Positions 1 through 6,047 of a stretch of 6,866 nt of DNA are shown piece after piece. The translations under genes and the position numbers were made by a program. Origin of the DNA: an uncultured Collinsella sp. (GTDB lineage: Bacteria > Actinomycetota > Coriobacteriia > Coriobacteriales > Coriobacteriaceae). Every line of letters begins with the position of its first letter. Position 1 is the first letter of the stretch. The stretch is from contig CABVBR010000111.1 of assembly GCA_902496645.1 (NCBI GenBank), forward strand, positions 1-6,866, read 5' to 3'. The notes below the pieces were generated by a model that did not search any database, was not told the origin of the DNA, and saw only the letters and a list, made by a program, of their open reading frames with translations.

Positions 1-1341
1 CACTTCAAAAAGATCAAGGCCATCGTTGATGCCGACCCTGCCCGCCGTTTTGTGGTGGTTTCCGCCTGCGGCCGCCGCTTTAAGGGCGACACTAAGGTAA
101 CCGACCTGCTCTACCTGGTTAACGCGCACGTTAAGTATCACGTGTCGTGCGAGGAACTACTCGAGGACATCGGCCAGCGCTATTTTGATATCGCTGACGA
201 GCTGGAGCTCACCTATCCCATCCGCGAGGAGTTCGCGGCCTTTGCCGAGCGCGCCCGCTCGGGCGGTTACTCTACCGAGGAGCTCGTGAGCCGCGGCGAG
301 TACTTCACCGCTCGCTTGATGGCCGAGTACCTGGGCCTGCCGTTCCTGGACGCCGCGACGGTTGTGGCGTTCCATCACGACGGTACGCTCAGCATGAATC
401 GCACCTCCGAGCTGGTGCAGGAGTACGGCCAGCAGGGCGGCTTTGTTATGCCCGGTTTCTACGGCGCGACGCGAGAGGGCCAGATCAAGCTGCTCGACCG
501 TGGCGGCGGCGATATCTCGGGCTCGATCCTGGCCAAGTGCCTGGGCGCCGATCTGTACGAGAACTGGACCGACGTTTCGGGTTTCTATTCTGCCGATCCG
601 CGTATTGTTCCCGAGGCTCAGCCCATTGCGCGCGTTACCTACGAGGAGCTGCGCGAGCTTTCGTACATGGGCGCAAGCGTCCTGCACGAGGAGGCCGTGT
701 TCCCCGTGCGCGAGGCGGGTATTCCGCTGGTCATCAAGAACACCAATGCGCCGCAGGACCCCGGCACCATCATTAGCGAGACGGCTGATGAGGGTGAGGC
801 GGAGCCCATCATTACCGGCGTGACCGGCAAGCGCGGCTTTGTCGCCATCAACGTTGCCCGCGACCGCACCAAGCCTCGTGTTGGCTTTATGCGCCGTGCG
901 CTCTCGGTCTTCGAGCGCTATGACGTTTCCGTCGAGCACATGCCCACCGGTGTCGACCGCTTTGGCGCCGTGGTGCAGGAGCAGGACGTTCACGATTCGC
1001 TGTACTCACTCGTGGGCGACATTCAGCAGGAGGTCGAGCCGCTCGAGATCGAGGTTGTCGAGGGCCTGGCGCTCATCGCTACCGTCGGCCGTAACCTGCG
1101 CGGCCGCGCAGGTATCTCGGGCCATCTGTTTGGTATGCTTGGCCAGGCCGGCGTGAGCGTGCGTATGATTTCGCAGAGCTGCGACGAGATCAACATCATT
1201 ATCGGTGTCGAGGAGAAGGACTTCGACCTGGCGATTCGGACCATTTACCGTGCCTTCTCCGATGAGAACGGCATTGTGAAGGTCTCCGACCTGGAGGCTT
1301 CCGCGCCGGTCGATCCCGCTCTGGCTGCGCTCCACAAGTAG
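1..1341 (+). CDS. lysC: Aspartate kinase, 5'-truncated by window edge
   Basis: Aspartate kinase phosphorylates L-aspartate to 4-aspartyl phosphate, the committed cytosolic step to lysine, threonine, methionine and diaminopimelate. The frame is open from base 1, so 446 residues are visible and only about 15-20 N-terminal residues, including the expected KFGGSS motif, lie upstream. Numbering from the first visible residue: VVVSACG at 18-24, the catalytic-region GEYFTAR at 99-105, the nucleotide-binding stretch LLDRGGGDISGS at 164-175 and WTDVSGFYSADPR at 189-201 followed by GASVLH. Two C-terminal ACT domains lie at about 279-328 and 357-419, as expected of feedback-inhibited aspartokinases. The GTG at 52 is inside the conserved VVVSACG strand and is not the real start. 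The asd gene follows 173 bp downstream. Which amino acid inhibits the enzyme cannot be read from the sequence. Family assignment is secure. Confidence 0.95.
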   Translation, partial: HFKKIKAIVDADPARRFVVVSACGRRFKGDTKVTDLLYLVNAHVKYHVSCEELLEDIGQRYFDIADELELTYPIREEFAAFAERARSGGYSTEELVSRGEYFTARLMAEYLGLPFLDAATVVAFHHDGTLSMNRTSELVQEYGQQGGFVMPGFYGATREGQIKLLDRGGGDISGSILAKCLGADLYENWTDVSGFYSADPRIVPEAQPIARVTYEELRELSYMGASVLHEEAVFPVREAGIPLVIKNTNAPQDPGTIISETADEGEAEPIITGVTGKRGFVAINVARDRTKPRVGFMRRALSVFERYDVSVEHMPTGVDRFGAVVQEQDVHDSLYSLVGDIQQEVEPLEIEVVEGLALIATVGRNLRGRAGISGHLFGMLGQAGVSVRMISQSCDEINIIIGVEEKDFDLAIRTIYRAFSDENGIVKVSDLEASAPVDPALAALHK

Positions 1342-1353
1342 CTGCTATCTCGC

Positions 1354-1382
1354 TAGATTTTTGAGTCATGTCTCAAAATCTA
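1354..1382. repeat. A/T-rich imperfect inverted repeat after lysC
   Basis: The arms TAGATTTTTGAG (1354-1365) and CTCAAAATCTA (1372-1382) are reverse complements apart from one extra T, with the 6-base loop TCATGT. It begins 12 bases after the lysC stop. There is no T-run after it, so it is not a classical terminator by itself. It could be an mRNA 3'-end stem, an operator or a dispersed repeat. Its A/T-rich arms stand out in this G/C-rich neighbourhood. Confidence 0.6.
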
Positions 1383-1390
1383 CGGCGGGG

Positions 1391-1413
1391 CGTTTCGTTT
1401 CGGTTTCGTTTCG
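1391..1413. repeat. GTTTC pentamer microrepeat
   Basis: Four GTTTC units occur almost head to tail at 1392-1396, 1397-1401, 1403-1407 and 1408-1412, interrupted by a single G; a fifth GTTTC lies in the loop of the next hairpin. It is short and non-coding, and no function is evident. Confidence 0.5.
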
Positions 1414-1446
1414 ACGGGGCGGGTTTCGTGCCCGCCCCGTTCTTGT
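1414..1446 (+). terminator. Probable intrinsic terminator between lysC and asd
   Basis: A perfect 10-bp G/C-rich stem is formed by ACGGGGCGGG (1414-1423) and CCCGCCCCGT (1431-1440), with a 7-base loop and then the weakly T-rich TCTTGT. The stem is very stable but the T-tract is poor, so termination may be partial and let some lysC transcripts run into asd. If it does terminate, asd needs its own promoter in 1447-1500, where I see no strong -35/-10 pair. Confidence 0.6.
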
Positions 1447-1502
1447 ATACACTGGCAACAATAATTGGCCTGCTCGGCGTGCGGGCAAAAGCCACAACCT
1501 TT

Positions 1503-1511
1503 AAAGGGGGA
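1503..1511 (+). promoter_or_regulatory. Strong Shine-Dalgarno of asd
   Basis: AAAGGGGGA lies three bases before the ATG at 1515. It decides the start against the longer open frame that begins at 1368, which has no comparable site. Confidence 0.7.
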
Positions 1512-1514
1512 AGC

Positions 1515-2540
1515 ATGAAACAGTACACGGTTGCTATTTTGGGCGCGACGGGAGCCGTGGGCACCCAGATGCTCGAGTGCCTCAACGAGCAGAAGTTTCC
1601 GGTCGGTAAGCTCAAGCTGCTGGCGAGCGCGCGCTCTGCGGGCAAGACCGTTGAGTTCCGCGGCGAGCAGATCGTAATCGAAGAGGCTTGCCCCGAGGCC
1701 TTTGAGGGCTGCGACATCGTACTCGGCGCTGCCGGCGACGATATCGCCAAGGAGCTGCTGCCCGAGGCCGTCAAGCGCGGCGCCGTCGTGGTCGACAACA
1801 GCCATGCTTTCCGTATGGATCCCGAGGTGCCGCTGGTCGTGCCCGAGATCAATGCCGACGATATCAAGTGGCATCACGGCCTTATCGCCAACCCCAACTG
1901 CGCGACCATCATCGGCCTGGTTCCCACGTGGCCGCTGCATCAGCTCGCCGGCGTGAAGCGCATGATCGTCTCGACGTATCAGGCGGCTTCGGGTGCCGGC
2001 GCTCCTGGCATGGCCGAGCTCGAGGCTCAGCTTGCCGCCCTGGGCCGTGGCGAGGAGATTCCCGAGCCGCGCGCATTTGCCGCCCAGCTGGCGAGCAACC
2101 TGATTCCGCAGATTGGCGGCGTCAAGGAGGAGGGCTTTACCTCCGAGGAGATGAAGCTGCAAAACGAGGGCCGCAAGATCATGCATCTGCCCGAGCTGCG
2201 CGTGAACTGCACCTGCGTGCGCGTGCCCGTGCTGCGTTCGCACTCCGAGAGCATTACGCTCGAGTTTGAGCGCGATATTACGGTCGAGGAGGCCCGTGCT
2301 GCGCTGGCTGCCGCTCCCGGCGTCAAGCTGGTTGACGATATGGCTGCCGAGGATGCACACGACCGTTTCCCCATGCCGATGGATACGTCCGACCAGGACC
2401 TGATCTGGGTCGGTCGCGTGCGCCGCGACATCTCGAACCCCGAGGCTGCGCGCGGCATCACCTTCTGGTGCTGCGGCGACCAAATCCGTAAGGGCGCGGC
2501 AACCAACGCCGTCCAGATTGCCAAGCTGCTCTGCGAGTAG
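1515..2540 (+). CDS. asd: Aspartate-semialdehyde dehydrogenase
   Basis: This enzyme reduces 4-aspartyl phosphate to L-aspartate 4-semialdehyde with NADPH, the step after aspartate kinase. The ATG at 1515 gives 341 residues, normal for the family, and follows the strong ribosome-binding site AAAGGGGGA (1503-1511). The in-frame ATG at 1368 would add 49 residues read through the hairpins and is rejected. Visible features are the NADP-binding GATGAVG at 10-16, the catalytic Cys129 in NPNCAT (127-131 region), Gln156 in TYQAASGAG, and the Arg241/His243 catalytic pair in RSHSES. The order and spacing match the bacterial Asd family, and no key residue is missing. It follows lysC in the same direction, consistent with co-function, although the terminator-like hairpin suggests partly separate transcription. 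The gene is followed by a 748-bp repeat-rich gap. Confidence 0.97.
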   Translation: MKQYTVAILGATGAVGTQMLECLNEQKFPVGKLKLLASARSAGKTVEFRGEQIVIEEACPEAFEGCDIVLGAAGDDIAKELLPEAVKRGAVVVDNSHAFRMDPEVPLVVPEINADDIKWHHGLIANPNCATIIGLVPTWPLHQLAGVKRMIVSTYQAASGAGAPGMAELEAQLAALGRGEEIPEPRAFAAQLASNLIPQIGGVKEEGFTSEEMKLQNEGRKIMHLPELRVNCTCVRVPVLRSHSESITLEFERDITVEEARAALAAAPGVKLVDDMAAEDAHDRFPMPMDTSDQDLIWVGRVRRDISNPEAARGITFWCCGDQIRKGAATNAVQIAKLLCE

Positions 2541-2554
2541 TGGTGGACCTGTCC

Positions 2555-2684
2555 GGCGGGGGCCGGGCTTGGTTTTCAGAACGTCCTCGACCATGTGTGG
2601 CGCCTTGTCCTGCTCCTTCGGAGCCGCGGACAAGGTGCCACACTGGTCTGCGGAGTGTTCTGAAAACCAAGCCCGGCCCCCGCC
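2555..2684. repeat. 130-bp long inverted repeat downstream of asd
   Basis: Outer arms 2555-2582 and 2657-2684 are perfect 28-bp reverse complements; each contains GGTTTTCAGAAC or its complement plus a run of G/C. After a small internal loop, a second pair of arms, 2591-2610 and 2628-2646, matches over about 19 positions with one bulged base and one G-U-type mismatch. The apex carries a further 5-bp stem, GCTCC (2612-2616) and GGAGC (2620-2624), around TTC. As RNA it would be one long rod from either strand. It starts 14 bases after the asd stop. It has no T-tract, so it is not a standard terminator; it may stabilise the mRNA 3' end, act with Rho-type termination, or be a mobile palindromic repeat. 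Confidence 0.85.
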
Positions 2685-2785
2685 TGCGGTGACGCTGCTG
2701 CAAGCGACCTGCGATGGGGCCGTTGTTGGTTGGGGCCGCTGGGCTGATGTGGGGGCACGTGGCTGTTGCGGGCCCTGATCCCGGC

Positions 2786-2941
2786 GGCGGCTTCGGCGCT
2801 TTGCGCCTGCCGCCTTGGGGGACTGTGGGGCGCGGCCGGCAGCTGCGGCGCGTTGCGCCTGCTGCCTGGGGTGACTGCGGGGCCGTGACGGCAGCCGCGG
2901 CGCTGTCGCGCCTGCTGCCTGGGGCGACTTTGGGGTTGGGG
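2786..2941. repeat. Three 52-bp tandem units, each with a hairpin
   Basis: Units start at 2786, 2838 and 2890 with an exact 52-bp period and imperfect identity. Each begins with a two-part hairpin: an outer 6-bp stem, GGCGGC/GCCGCC in unit 1 and GGCAGC/GCTGCC in units 2 and 3, around an inner stem GGCGC/GCGCC with a 3-4 base loop. A less conserved tail of 22-23 bases follows, containing TGGGG and GACT. The outer stem changes on both sides together (G-C to A-T), so pairing is kept. The period is not a multiple of three, so any reading frame shifts in each copy, which argues against coding. A degenerate tail resembling the unit also appears near 2739-2762. Confidence 0.8.
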
Positions 2942-2951
2942 TGAATCGGGG

Positions 2952-3123
2952 TCTAATACTTTGCCGAGAAGTGAACGACCTTATTTGGGCCCCCGAAGCA
3001 TTGGCATATTTTGACCGCTATTTCCTGCGGTTTTGCAGCGCGAATCCTGCGGTTTTCTGGTCTAAAGGTCTGGATACTCCGGGGCTTCGTTTTTACTCGT
3101 TCACTTCTCGGGAAAGTATTAGA
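2952..3123. mobile_element. MITE-like 172-bp element with 27-bp terminal inverted repeats
   Basis: The left end 2952-2978 and right end 3097-3123 are reverse complements over 27 bases with a single mismatch (G2963 against G3112). The interior of 118 bases is clearly richer in A/T than the flanking genes and holds two direct copies of TCCTGCGGTTTT, at 3023-3034 and 3045-3056. No transposase or convincing protein is encoded. Small size, terminal inverted repeats and foreign composition fit a miniature inverted-repeat element, but no clear target-site duplication is visible beyond a possible TA. The alternative is a large structured RNA or palindromic regulatory element. The mobile-element label is inference; the inverted repeat itself is directly visible. 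Confidence 0.55.
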
Positions 3124-3275
3124 GCTCAGCTGATAGAGGTACCGCTCTGGCGTCGATGCCCCGCGTCTTCTTCGCTTGATTGGGGAAAACAGCCTCGCTT
3201 AAGCAATTGCGAGCCCGCCCAGACGTATCTGCGGGGTTGTCTGCACAATTCGCGGTATTATGTTGCGGAGTTTTG
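3124..3275. other. Intergenic stretch before ogt, no gene seen
   Basis: Between the inverted-repeat element and the ogt ribosome-binding site I see no coding region. TATTAT at 3256-3261 could be a -10 box for ogt, but the nearest TTG-type -35 (TTGTCT, 3237-3242) is only 13 bases away, so the promoter is not well supported. Short complementary pairs such as CTCGC/GCGAG near 3194-3212 are within chance expectation. Confidence 0.4.
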
Positions 3276-3288
3276 AAAGGAGCCGCTG

Positions 3289-3867
3289 GTGGTCACGACG
3301 ACGTTTGCCTCGCCTTTGGGCGAAATCTTGCTTGCCGCTGATGGCCGCGGTCTGACGGGGCTTTGGTTTGAGGGGCAGGAACATTTTGGCTCCACGCTTC
3401 TCCGGGAAGACTCCGAACATGTTGAAGGCGCCGACGCGGTTTCCGGTATTGGCGGCATGTCGTCGGTGAGTCCGGCAAATGGCGCGGCTTCTTCGGTGCT
3501 TGAGCGTTCTTGGGCGTGGCTGAATGCTTATTTTGCGGGGCAGGAGCCTCGGTTTACGCCGCCGTTGCATATGATTGGTACGGCGTTTCAGCGCGAGGTT
3601 TGGTTTGAGCTGCTTTCTATCCCGCGTGGCGAGGTCGCTACGTATGGTGAGATCGCCCAGCGTGTTGCGGCTCGACATCGTGTGCCGGGAAACGAGGCTC
3701 CTGTTGTGTCCCCACGTGCCGTGGGGGCTGCGGTTGCACGCAATCCCATTTCGATTATCGTGCCGTGCCATCGCGTGGTTGCCGCCGACGGCTCGCTTAA
3801 CGGATATGCCGGCGGGCTTGATCGCAAGGAGTGGCTGCTTCGGCTTGAGGGCGCGTACGAGGAATAA
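3289..3867 (+). CDS. ogt: Methylated-DNA--protein-cysteine S-methyltransferase (Ogt type)
   Basis: This is a suicide DNA-repair protein that moves alkyl groups from O6-alkylguanine (and O4-alkylthymine) onto its own cysteine. The GTG at 3289 gives 192 residues and sits six bases after AAAGGAG (3276-3282). An N-terminal ribonuclease-H-like domain (about 1-90) precedes the active-site domain. Visible motifs: TYGEIA at 118-123, the helix-turn-helix RAVGAAVARNP at 143-153 with the expected arginine finger Arg143, and IVPCHRV at 157-163 with the acceptor Cys160, then NGYAGG. Usual members are about 155-175 residues. The excess is a low-complexity Gly/Ser/Ala insertion at about 34-68 and a short loop at about 129-140 (RHRVPGNEAPVV). 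It has no Ada regulatory domain. It converges on the downstream minus-strand CLC gene with a 64-bp gap. Confidence 0.94.
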   Translation: MVTTTFASPLGEILLAADGRGLTGLWFEGQEHFGSTLLREDSEHVEGADAVSGIGGMSSVSPANGAASSVLERSWAWLNAYFAGQEPRFTPPLHMIGTAFQREVWFELLSIPRGEVATYGEIAQRVAARHRVPGNEAPVVSPRAVGAAVARNPISIIVPCHRVVAADGSLNGYAGGLDRKEWLLRLEGAYEE

Positions 3868-3930
3868 CGTTCGAGCACTTTGCATAGCCAAGACGCCGTT
3901 TCCGGTTGAGACCACCTGCTTGGACATCCA

Positions 3931-3957
3931 TCTACGCCCGCTTTTGCAGGGCGTAGA
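3931..3957. repeat. Hairpin at the convergent ogt / CLC gene ends
   Basis: TCTACGCCC (3931-3939) and GGGCGTAGA (3949-3957) form a perfect 9-bp stem with a 9-base loop. It overlaps the last codons and stop of the minus-strand CLC gene and lies 64 bases after the ogt stop. The position suits a bidirectional transcription end, but there is no T-tract on either side, so a terminator role is uncertain. Confidence 0.4.
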
Positions 3958-5182
3958 TCGACTTATCCATGTTGAACAGGTAAGCCACGACGCAGACAAT
4001 AAAGAACTTCGGCAAGTCGCCAAAGCCGAAGACTTCGCAGCCAATAAGGATCGGCGCGAGCAGCGTATTGGTGGCGCTGCCAAAGACGGCTGCGTAGCCC
4101 AGCGCGGCGCAGAGCTCAACGGGCATGCCGAGAATTCCAGCGAGCGCGACACCCAGGCTGGCCCCGATGGAGAACAGCGGCGTGACCTCGCCACCTTGAT
4201 AACCCGCGGCAAGCGTGGCGATGGTGAGTGTGAATTTGAGCGCCCAGTCCCAAGGTATGATGGCGAGCTTGCCGTCACCGTCGAGCGCCGCCGATATCAG
4301 GTTTGTTCCAAGGCCGCAGTATCGCCCCTGCCACAGCACGAACAGAATCGCTGACAGTGCAAGGCCCATAACGGCAACGCGTGTGTAAGGGCTGGGGAGC
4401 AGCCGCACTGCAAGGGTCTTAGCATGGGCAAGGCACCAGGCAAAGGCGCCACCTACCATGCCAAACGCGATACCCAACAGCGCCAGCCGCCCAAGACCGG
4501 GGAGGTCGAGCGCATACGAGGCGGTAACGGCGACCTCGAACTTCTCGAGCCCCAGGGCGCCCGAGGTCATGCTTGCGGCAAGTGAAGCCGTAAGCGCGGG
4601 AAACAGCGCGCGGTATTCCATGCGTCCGGCGACCAGCACCTCGATCGCAAAGACCGTAGCAGCGAGCGGCGTTCGAAAGAGTCCGGCAAAGCCAGCGGCC
4701 ATGCCGATAAGCAAAAACGTGTTGCCGGGGTCTCGGAAAGGTAGACGTCGGCCGATCCAATACGAGACGGTGGCGCCGATCTGCACCGCTACGCCCTCGC
4801 GTCCCGCACTACCGCCAAAGAGATGCGTCCCCCACGTGCTCAGCATAATGAGCGGCACGAGACGCGGGGAGATGGCGTCTTCACGCCCGTGGCCTACGTC
4901 AAATACTAAGCTCATGCCCCGATCGGTGCCTTTGCCCCAGGTGCGGTAGGCAAATACGATGGCCAGACCCGCGAGGGCGAGAAAGGGAAGGAGCAGTGCG
5001 ACGTGCGCGTCCCGGAAGGCGCCGATTGCCAGGAGCACACGACCAAAAAGGGCACAGATGGCGCCAACGATAACGCCGATAGGGATTCCGACGGCGCCCA
5101 TGAGCACGAGACCGCTATAGGTGTTGACCAGGCGTTTGATTCTGCTCGAAGCGCTGCTTTCTGACATTTTGCTTTCCGACAC
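3932..5182 (-). CDS. CLC-family anion/proton antiporter, probable fluoride exporter (CLC-F)
   Basis: This is a polytopic inner-membrane protein of 416 residues with many hydrophobic helices and no C-terminal CBS domains. The CLC fold shows in GGSAGREGVAVQIG (123-136), whose Glu129 is the external gating glutamate, and in GYQGGEVTPLFSIGASLG (327-344). Ordinary chloride CLCs have GSGIP, GREGP and GxFxP. Here GSGIP is replaced by a stretch with RGMS (88-91), placing Met90 where the anion-coordinating serine should be; GREGP is GREGV; and the third motif is GGEVTP. From knowledge of the family, a Met at the serine position and GREGT/V are marks of the fluoride/H+ CLC-F branch, so fluoride export is inferred. 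The start is ambiguous: GTG at 5182 (after AGAGAG) or ATG at 5167 (after GGAAAG). No fluoride riboswitch is seen upstream. It lies 170 bp downstream of the GyrI-like gene on the same strand. Confidence 0.9.
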   Translation of the reverse strand: MSESKMSESSASSRIKRLVNTYSGLVLMGAVGIPIGVIVGAICALFGRVLLAIGAFRDAHVALLLPFLALAGLAIVFAYRTWGKGTDRGMSLVFDVGHGREDAISPRLVPLIMLSTWGTHLFGGSAGREGVAVQIGATVSYWIGRRLPFRDPGNTFLLIGMAAGFAGLFRTPLAATVFAIEVLVAGRMEYRALFPALTASLAASMTSGALGLEKFEVAVTASYALDLPGLGRLALLGIAFGMVGGAFAWCLAHAKTLAVRLLPSPYTRVAVMGLALSAILFVLWQGRYCGLGTNLISAALDGDGKLAIIPWDWALKFTLTIATLAAGYQGGEVTPLFSIGASLGVALAGILGMPVELCAALGYAAVFGSATNTLLAPILIGCEVFGFGDLPKFFIVCVVAYLFNMDKSIYALQKRA

Positions 5183-5204
5183 TTGCTCTCTTGATAGAAA
5201 AAGG

Positions 5205-5238
5205 GCTGGAGTTGCGCATCGTTGAGAGGCTTTCCAGC
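5205..5238 (-). promoter_or_regulatory. Attenuator-like hairpin in the CLC leader
   Basis: Read on the minus strand, GCTGGA (5238-5233) can pair with TCCAGC (5210-5205) across a 22-base loop, followed by CCTTTTTCT just before the CLC start. The upstream CGCATC (5259-5264 region) could instead pair with GATGCG inside the loop (5215-5220). The arrangement resembles a weak terminator with an alternative fold. The 6-bp stem with its long loop is marginal and could be chance. Confidence 0.25.
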
Positions 5239-5252
5239 TTTAGCAAAACAAA

Positions 5253-5279
5253 CTTATAAGATGCGACGGGCCACGTCAG
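5253..5279 (-). promoter_or_regulatory. Candidate promoter of the CLC gene
   Basis: On the minus strand TATAAG (5258-5253) matches the -10 consensus at five of six bases, and CTGACG (5279-5274) matches the -35 at four of six, but the spacer is only 15 bases. Transcription would start near 5246 and give a leader of about 65 bases. This would let the CLC gene be expressed separately from the GyrI-like gene upstream. Confidence 0.35.
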
Positions 5280-5352
5280 GATAATTACCGGACGGCCTAG
5301 GTGGCGGCTGGTTGACTGGCTTAAAACCTAGCGCGTGAAATGACGCTCCATG

Positions 5353-5991
5353 CTATTCGGCGCGCTTGATAGGATGACGAACCACAGTCTTAAGTTTCTC
5401 CGGTGCACTTTTGCGTGGATCGGAGAGATAGATTTCGTGATGGAAACGGGTGTCTGAGAAGTCGGGGACATAGCCCTGCTTGGTCGTGTATTCATTCATA
5501 GCGTTTACGGTCGCCGGTTCGTTGTCGTAGGGCCCGGTGTGCATGCATTGAACGCAGAGACCCTCGTCAACTTTAAGCAGCTCGACGGCAGAAAAGTCCA
5601 GTTTCTTTTTGGTCGTGGCTTCCGCGACTGCCCAGTCAAAGTCATCTCGGGTGACGAAATCGGGCAGGCGAATGCACGAGATAAAGTTGAAATCGTCCTT
5701 GCGTACATAATCGATGTCGCCGCTCGGGGAGTCTTGCCACCAGAAACCCTCGAGCGGCGGTACCACAAAGTCGAAATAGCCCTCGATACTCCTTGAGCCT
5801 TTCTTCGACATCTTGACGGTATAGGCGATGCCATAAAGTAGCGGCAGGGCGTTTTGATACTCGCCACCTTCGGTATTTGGGTCGCCCTTTCCGCGAACGG
5901 CAACGTAGCTCATAGGCGGGACAGTTACGATACTCGGCTTGCTTGCAGGTTTGTAGAGCTCCTCGCATTCCTTCTTAAAGTCGAACGCCAT
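5353..5991 (-). CDS. GyrI-like small-molecule-binding domain protein
   Basis: This cytosolic protein of 212 residues has a single GyrI-like ligand-binding domain (SOUL/SHV fold family, the group often annotated COG4832). Features seen are the strand VPPMSYVAVRGKGDPN (24-39), EGFWWQ (81-86), HTGPYDNEPAT (151-161) and the C-terminal HHEIYLSDPRK (184-194), all typical of this stand-alone family. It has no N-terminal MerR or AraC DNA-binding domain, so it is not a transcription activator of that kind. Relatives bind drugs or hydrophobic cations, and some hydrolyse cyclopropane-containing genotoxins; E. coli GyrI (SbmC) protects gyrase from toxins. The substrate here is unknown. The ATG at 5991 follows AGAAAGG (6006-6000). 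A LexA-type palindrome overlaps its likely promoter. It diverges from the ABC ATPase at 6263. Confidence 0.9.
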   Translation of the reverse strand: MAFDFKKECEELYKPASKPSIVTVPPMSYVAVRGKGDPNTEGGEYQNALPLLYGIAYTVKMSKKGSRSIEGYFDFVVPPLEGFWWQDSPSGDIDYVRKDDFNFISCIRLPDFVTRDDFDWAVAEATTKKKLDFSAVELLKVDEGLCVQCMHTGPYDNEPATVNAMNEYTTKQGYVPDFSDTRFHHEIYLSDPRKSAPEKLKTVVRHPIKRAE

Positions 5992-6032
5992 GTTGGCCGC
6001 CTTTCTGCGTATTGGCCTGCTTAGATAGTTGA

Positions 6033-6043
6033 ATCATATCATA
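6033..6043 (-). promoter_or_regulatory. Candidate -10 of the GyrI-like gene
   Basis: The minus strand reads TATGATATGAT here, giving two overlapping TATGAT boxes (each five of six to TATAAT), about 45 bases before the start codon. The -35 region (around 6056-6066) matches consensus poorly, and the LexA-type palindrome lies in the -10/-35 spacer, as expected of a repressed promoter. Confidence 0.45.
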
Positions 6044-6047
6044 GAAA

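Noticed and set aside
1368..1514. In-frame N-terminal extension of Asd from the ATG at 1368
   Set aside because: It would be translated from the hairpins and terminator, lacks a ribosome-binding site and adds residues not found in the family; the ATG at 1515 has a strong site and begins directly at the nucleotide-binding strand.
1380..2633. Long minus-strand open frame (417 codons) opposite asd
   Set aside because: It is the antisense shadow of asd in high-G+C DNA; asd has all its catalytic motifs and a ribosome-binding site.
2786..2941. CRISPR array
   Set aside because: The units are contiguous imperfect 52-bp tandem repeats with no unique spacers and no cas genes nearby.
2714..2944. A 76-codon open frame over the tandem repeats
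   Set aside because: The 52-bp period shifts the frame in each unit, so the repeats do not give a repeated peptide; the frame is a by-product of high G+C.
2941..3276. A 111-codon open frame (GTG start) between asd and ogt
   Set aside because: It runs straight through both terminal inverted repeats and the interior of the MITE-like element, has no ribosome-binding site, ends near the ogt ribosome-binding site and shows no recognisable domain or gene-like codon use.
3199..4278. Long minus-strand open frame (359 codons) across ogt and the CLC 3' end
   Set aside because: It overlaps two well-supported genes in other frames and is rich in Arg/Ser/Pro, typical of shadow translations.
5183..5352. 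Fluoride (crcB) riboswitch upstream of the CLC gene
   Set aside because: Read on the minus strand, the leader lacks the conserved GATG and CTGATG...CTAC blocks and the pseudoknot arrangement; only CCTGACG is vaguely similar.
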